Shown here one piece after another: positions 62,301 through 64,000 of a DNA stretch of 64,000 nt. Below the pieces are notes generated by a model. That model worked only from the letters and a program-made list of their open reading frames with translations. It searched no databases and had not been told where the DNA came from. This DNA comes from Cichorium intybus (lineage: Eukaryota > Streptophyta > Magnoliopsida > Asterales > Asteraceae). Within the stretch, counting starts at the first letter, position 1. The number at the start of each line of letters is the position of its first letter. A program made the translations under genes and the position numbers. The stretch covers positions 16,967,563-17,031,562 of the forward strand of contig CM042014.1 of NCBI GenBank assembly GCA_023525715.1, written 5' to 3'.

Positions 62301-63389
62301 TAAACTATAAACTCCAATCTTGGTAACAGGGGACGATCTCCTATTGCCCATGATCAAGTTCAGTCTACCGTGCTCCACCTCCCTGCTTTCCTTTAGGCCC
62401 TGCATATCAGAACAAATGTGAAAACCACATCCTGTATCAAGGACCCAAGAATTAGAAGATGGTGAGTTTTTAGAGATAGTGTATATACCTGCTGTCGATG
62501 GCTTTACTTTCCCATCCTTGACATCCTGCAAGTATTTGGGGCAGCTTCTCTTCCAATGGCCCTTCTCTTTGCAGTAAAAACAGTTGGCTTCATCGGGGTT
62601 GGCCACGCAAGGAATTTGGGAAGACTTGGTTCTCGAGCCATTGTTGGATGACCCGACCTGAACCTTTTCCCTCCAATTTTGCTTAGGAGGGCCCTTCCTT
62701 TTCTTTCCTCTGCCACATCCAATGGCTAGGACGGGCTGATTAACCGAGGGTACACTTTTACCCTTCATCCCGTCTTCAGCAACTCGAAGCATGCGATGCA
62801 ACTCAGTCAGGTTAGCCTGATTGTTGTTCAAATGATAAGCCAGCCTGAACTGGTCATAAGAACTCGGTAGGGAGTTAAGCACTATGTCAACGGCCAACTC
62901 CTCCGGTACAGGCATCGCAAGCTTTCTAAGCCGCTCCACGTAACCTTGCATTCTTTGCACATGGGCACAGATGGACTCTCCATCTTTAGGCTTGTTGTTC
63001 GTGAAGTCCTTGACCACTTCGCACCTTTCGATGCGCTCTTGCTTACGGAACTTTTCCGCAAGCTCACGGTGCATCTCATAGGGCCAGTAGTCTTCATATA
63101 TTCTCTGCAATTCGGGGTTCATTGTGGCAATCATGATGCAGGCCACTTTGGTCGCATCATCAGAATGTTTTTGGTACGAGGCAATTTCCTCGGGAGTAGC
63201 AGTTTCGGGGTCGACATCGACAAGCTCGGTCTCGAGAACATACTCTTTGTTCTCATACCTCAGAGCCATCTTGATGTTTCTAATCCAGTCATTGTAGTTT
63301 GTCCCGTTCAATTGAACCTTGGAACATAGTGATAGGATTGAGGGAACACTGGAGTTTGATTGGGGAGCGGATTGATCAGCAGAAGACAT
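59358..63389 (-). CDS. Ty1/copia retrotransposon Gag-Pol polyprotein, intact
   Basis: One uninterrupted frame of 1343 codons contains all domains needed for retrotransposition. Gag (UBN2-like) fills about 20-210; the CCHC zinc knuckle (CFYCKEKGHWKRSC) is at about 270-283; the aspartic protease DTG is at 318-320 in place of the commoner DSG; the integrase HHCC runs from about 456 to 490 with its catalytic core at about 517-617 (HTDVCGP, SDRGGEY, VAERRNRT); the reverse transcriptase at about 840-1085 has YVDDILL at 1014-1020; RNase H (DASFQTD, SCESEY-like TCESEYIA) is at about 1187-1290. Order Int-RT defines copia. The start at 63389 (MSSADQSAP) gives a complete Gag. With no stops or shifts the element looks young. 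The nearest lineage was not determined. Confidence 0.95.
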   Translation of the reverse strand: MSSADQSAPQSNSSVPSILSLCSKVQLNGTNYNDWIRNIKMALRYENKEYVLETELVDVDPETATPEEIASYQKHSDDATKVACIMIATMNPELQRIYEDYWPYEMHRELAEKFRKQERIERCEVVKDFTNNKPKDGESICAHVQRMQGYVERLRKLAMPVPEELAVDIVLNSLPSSYDQFRLAYHLNNNQANLTELHRMLRVAEDGMKGKSVPSVNQPVLAIGCGRGKKRKGPPKQNWREKVQVGSSNNGSRTKSSQIPCVANPDEANCFYCKEKGHWKRSCPKYLQDVKDGKVKPSTAGIYTISKNSPSSNSWVLDTGCGFHICSDMQGLKESREVEHGRLNLIMGNRRSSPVTKIGVYSLVLSSEVCIDLLDCCYSPEMARNIISFHALFRQGFHFSFDNNIGSISVFKNGILNFTAYPCDGVYETVKCVDNLGQSVNYIDSTSDVEKACLWHSRLGHISKKRIAQLQKDGVLESFDLKSDDVCESCLLGKMTKSPFKGSFERGEGLLDIIHTDVCGPFRSTTKDGTRFYVTFTDDFSRYGYIYLIKHKSDTFEKFKEFKNEVENQLGRKIKMLRSDRGGEYLSIEFLDYLKECGIVSQLTPPRTPQLNGVAERRNRTLLDMVRSMMSRASLPIHFWGYALETAAHILNLVPTKKVAKTPHEMWTGKAPSLAHIKVWGCEAFVRRETQDKLADRSERCFFIGYPKQSFGYLFYRPSEDVVFVARRAVFRERELVFKEDSGSTIDLEEIQESSDDATLGETSNQHEEEVPVGPTDVSLPLRRSGRVSMPPEFYGFHITTDGDTFVSDRTLINLDEPANYQEAVAGPESAKWKEAMDSEIKSMYDNQVWNLVDNVPGRKTVECKWIFKKKTDMDGKVHTFKARLVAKGFTQTPGVDYDETFSPVAKIKSIRIMLAIAAFHDYEIWQMDVKTAFLNGKLTEDVYMNQPEGFVDAKYPNKVCKLERSIYGLKQASRSWNLCFHEKVKEFGFSRSEDESCVYVKASGSIVTFLVLYVDDILLMGNDIPTLQDVKAWLGKCFAMKDLGEAAYILGIRILRDRKKRLIGLSQGTYLEKVLKRFSMENSKKGELPIQSNAKLSKTQSPSTDEEIAEMSRVPYASAVGSIMYAMTCTRPDVAFALSMVSRYQGNPGRAHWIAVKNILKYLRRTKNMVLVLGGSDTLRVEGYTDASFQTDRDSGRSQSGWVFLLNGGAVTWKSSKQETVADSTCESEYIAASEASKEAAWLKNFVGDLGVVPSIQEPLELFCDNEGAVALTKEPRDHGKSRHIDRKYHYIRHRVEEGHLLVKRVSSEDNPADPLTKALSRIKHNQHARSIGLRDDISFSN

Positions 63390-64000
63390 CTATAAAAGAA
63401 GGTAAGTTTAATTAGATACTTGTCGGTCCTTATAATAACCCAATATAAAAATAAGGCTAGGATCCAACTATAACAATTTGCAACATAGAAGAGGGATGCC
63501 GTAATCTATAAGCAAATTTTATAAAGGTAGGCGAATGACGATTCAGCCGATTCCACCGCGGAAAAATAATCTTATTATAAATGGAATTCCTAGTTTCTTA
63601 TGAGATTTATTGAACTGTTCAATAGCATGTTTAATCTCGGATATGCCCCACCGTTTGTGACTGGGATGCCGAGGATCACAAACCGGGTGTGAATAACCAT
63701 GCAAATTAGCTTGGTGCTCTCGGGGTCCATTATCATCTCAAATTGATGTGCCGGTAAACCACACACGCTCCATCAACAATGATAACACCCGAGACACCCA
63801 TTGCCACTCTTTATGAACCCCCATTGGTGTGCCGGTAAACCACACACGCTCCACCAACGTTTCATAAAGTGCAATGTGCAATTTCATGGGGTAGCATCAA
63901 ATTCACATTTTTCCTAAAGTAACTAGATTGGGATTTTGTGTAAGGTTCTAGTACTTTGATCATTATACTTTTAATGATTAAGTGGTCCTTGTCAAAACTG
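63390..64000 (-). other. Copia untranslated leader, running off the window
   Basis: The minus-strand leader upstream of Gag. A segment containing TGCCGGTAAACCACACACGC is repeated directly at about 63751 and 63834. No primer-binding site is visible, so the 5' LTR lies beyond position 64000. Confidence 0.6.

Overview
This is nuclear DNA from a flowering plant, almost certainly a eudicot. The genes are intron-rich with plant-type splice sites, the background is AT-rich, and the transposon families (Copia, long-LTR retroelements, PIF/Harbinger, hAT, Mutator-like, Stowaway, Helitron, SINE) are those of plant euchromatin. Several features would fit an asterid such as a composite, but the sequence alone does not fix the family. 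There is no CRISPR array, operon, rRNA gene or canonical tRNA gene. All exon boundaries below were read by eye from splice sites, and reading-frame sums were checked. || Genes from left to right: a GH20 beta-hexosaminidase (+, 1118-3588, 11 exons); an AS2/LBD transcription factor closest to LBD36 (-, 8935-9573); a mitochondrial-type DegP/HtrA protease (+, 23156-25493, 7 exons); a small conserved coiled-coil protein (+, 34009-34698), convergent with a caffeoyl-CoA-type O-methyltransferase (-, 34899-36253, 7 exons, all introns phase 0); a pollen-type SKU5-similar protein (+, 37919-39705, 2 exons); an eIF5-mimic/BZW protein (-, 42064-44418, 8 exons, start codon in a 5-nt coding exon); and a large SYN4-type Rad21/SCC1 cohesin kleisin (-, 48171-53623, 14 exons). 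These are ordinary housekeeping or developmental genes that do not form a pathway. || The space between genes is mostly layered mobile elements, and many still show both ends and target-site duplications (TSDs). At 4644-5262 is an hAT-type MITE (TSD TGGGTAAT) carrying a tRNA-like Pol III promoter and, downstream, an snRNA-type USE plus TATA pair at the Pol II spacing. At 12486-18794 a Mutator-like shell contains a solo LTR (TSD AAAGT), which itself contains an inverted copy of the same LTR (TSD TATAA); a SINE (11-bp TSD) sits in the same shell. At 18961-22177 a second long-TIR element contains a one-ORF PIF/Harbinger element (19436-21280) whose transposase has one nonsense codon. At 29066-32555 a third long-TIR element contains a Harbinger-type insertion and a foldback structure. 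A Helitron with a PIF1-helicase tail (46025-47462) splits a (TA)n tract. A decayed PIF/Harbinger element lies at 54359-57292. The right end holds an intact 1343-codon Ty1/copia polyprotein on the minus strand (59358-63389) with its 3' LTR at about 57743-58519; its 5' LTR lies beyond the window. || The most unusual observations are the hAT MITE with two different small-RNA-type promoters, the self-nested LTR, the Helitron with two candidate 3' termini, two GC-AG introns needed to keep conserved proteins in frame, and a three-copy GPPPGF repeat in the cohesin subunit.
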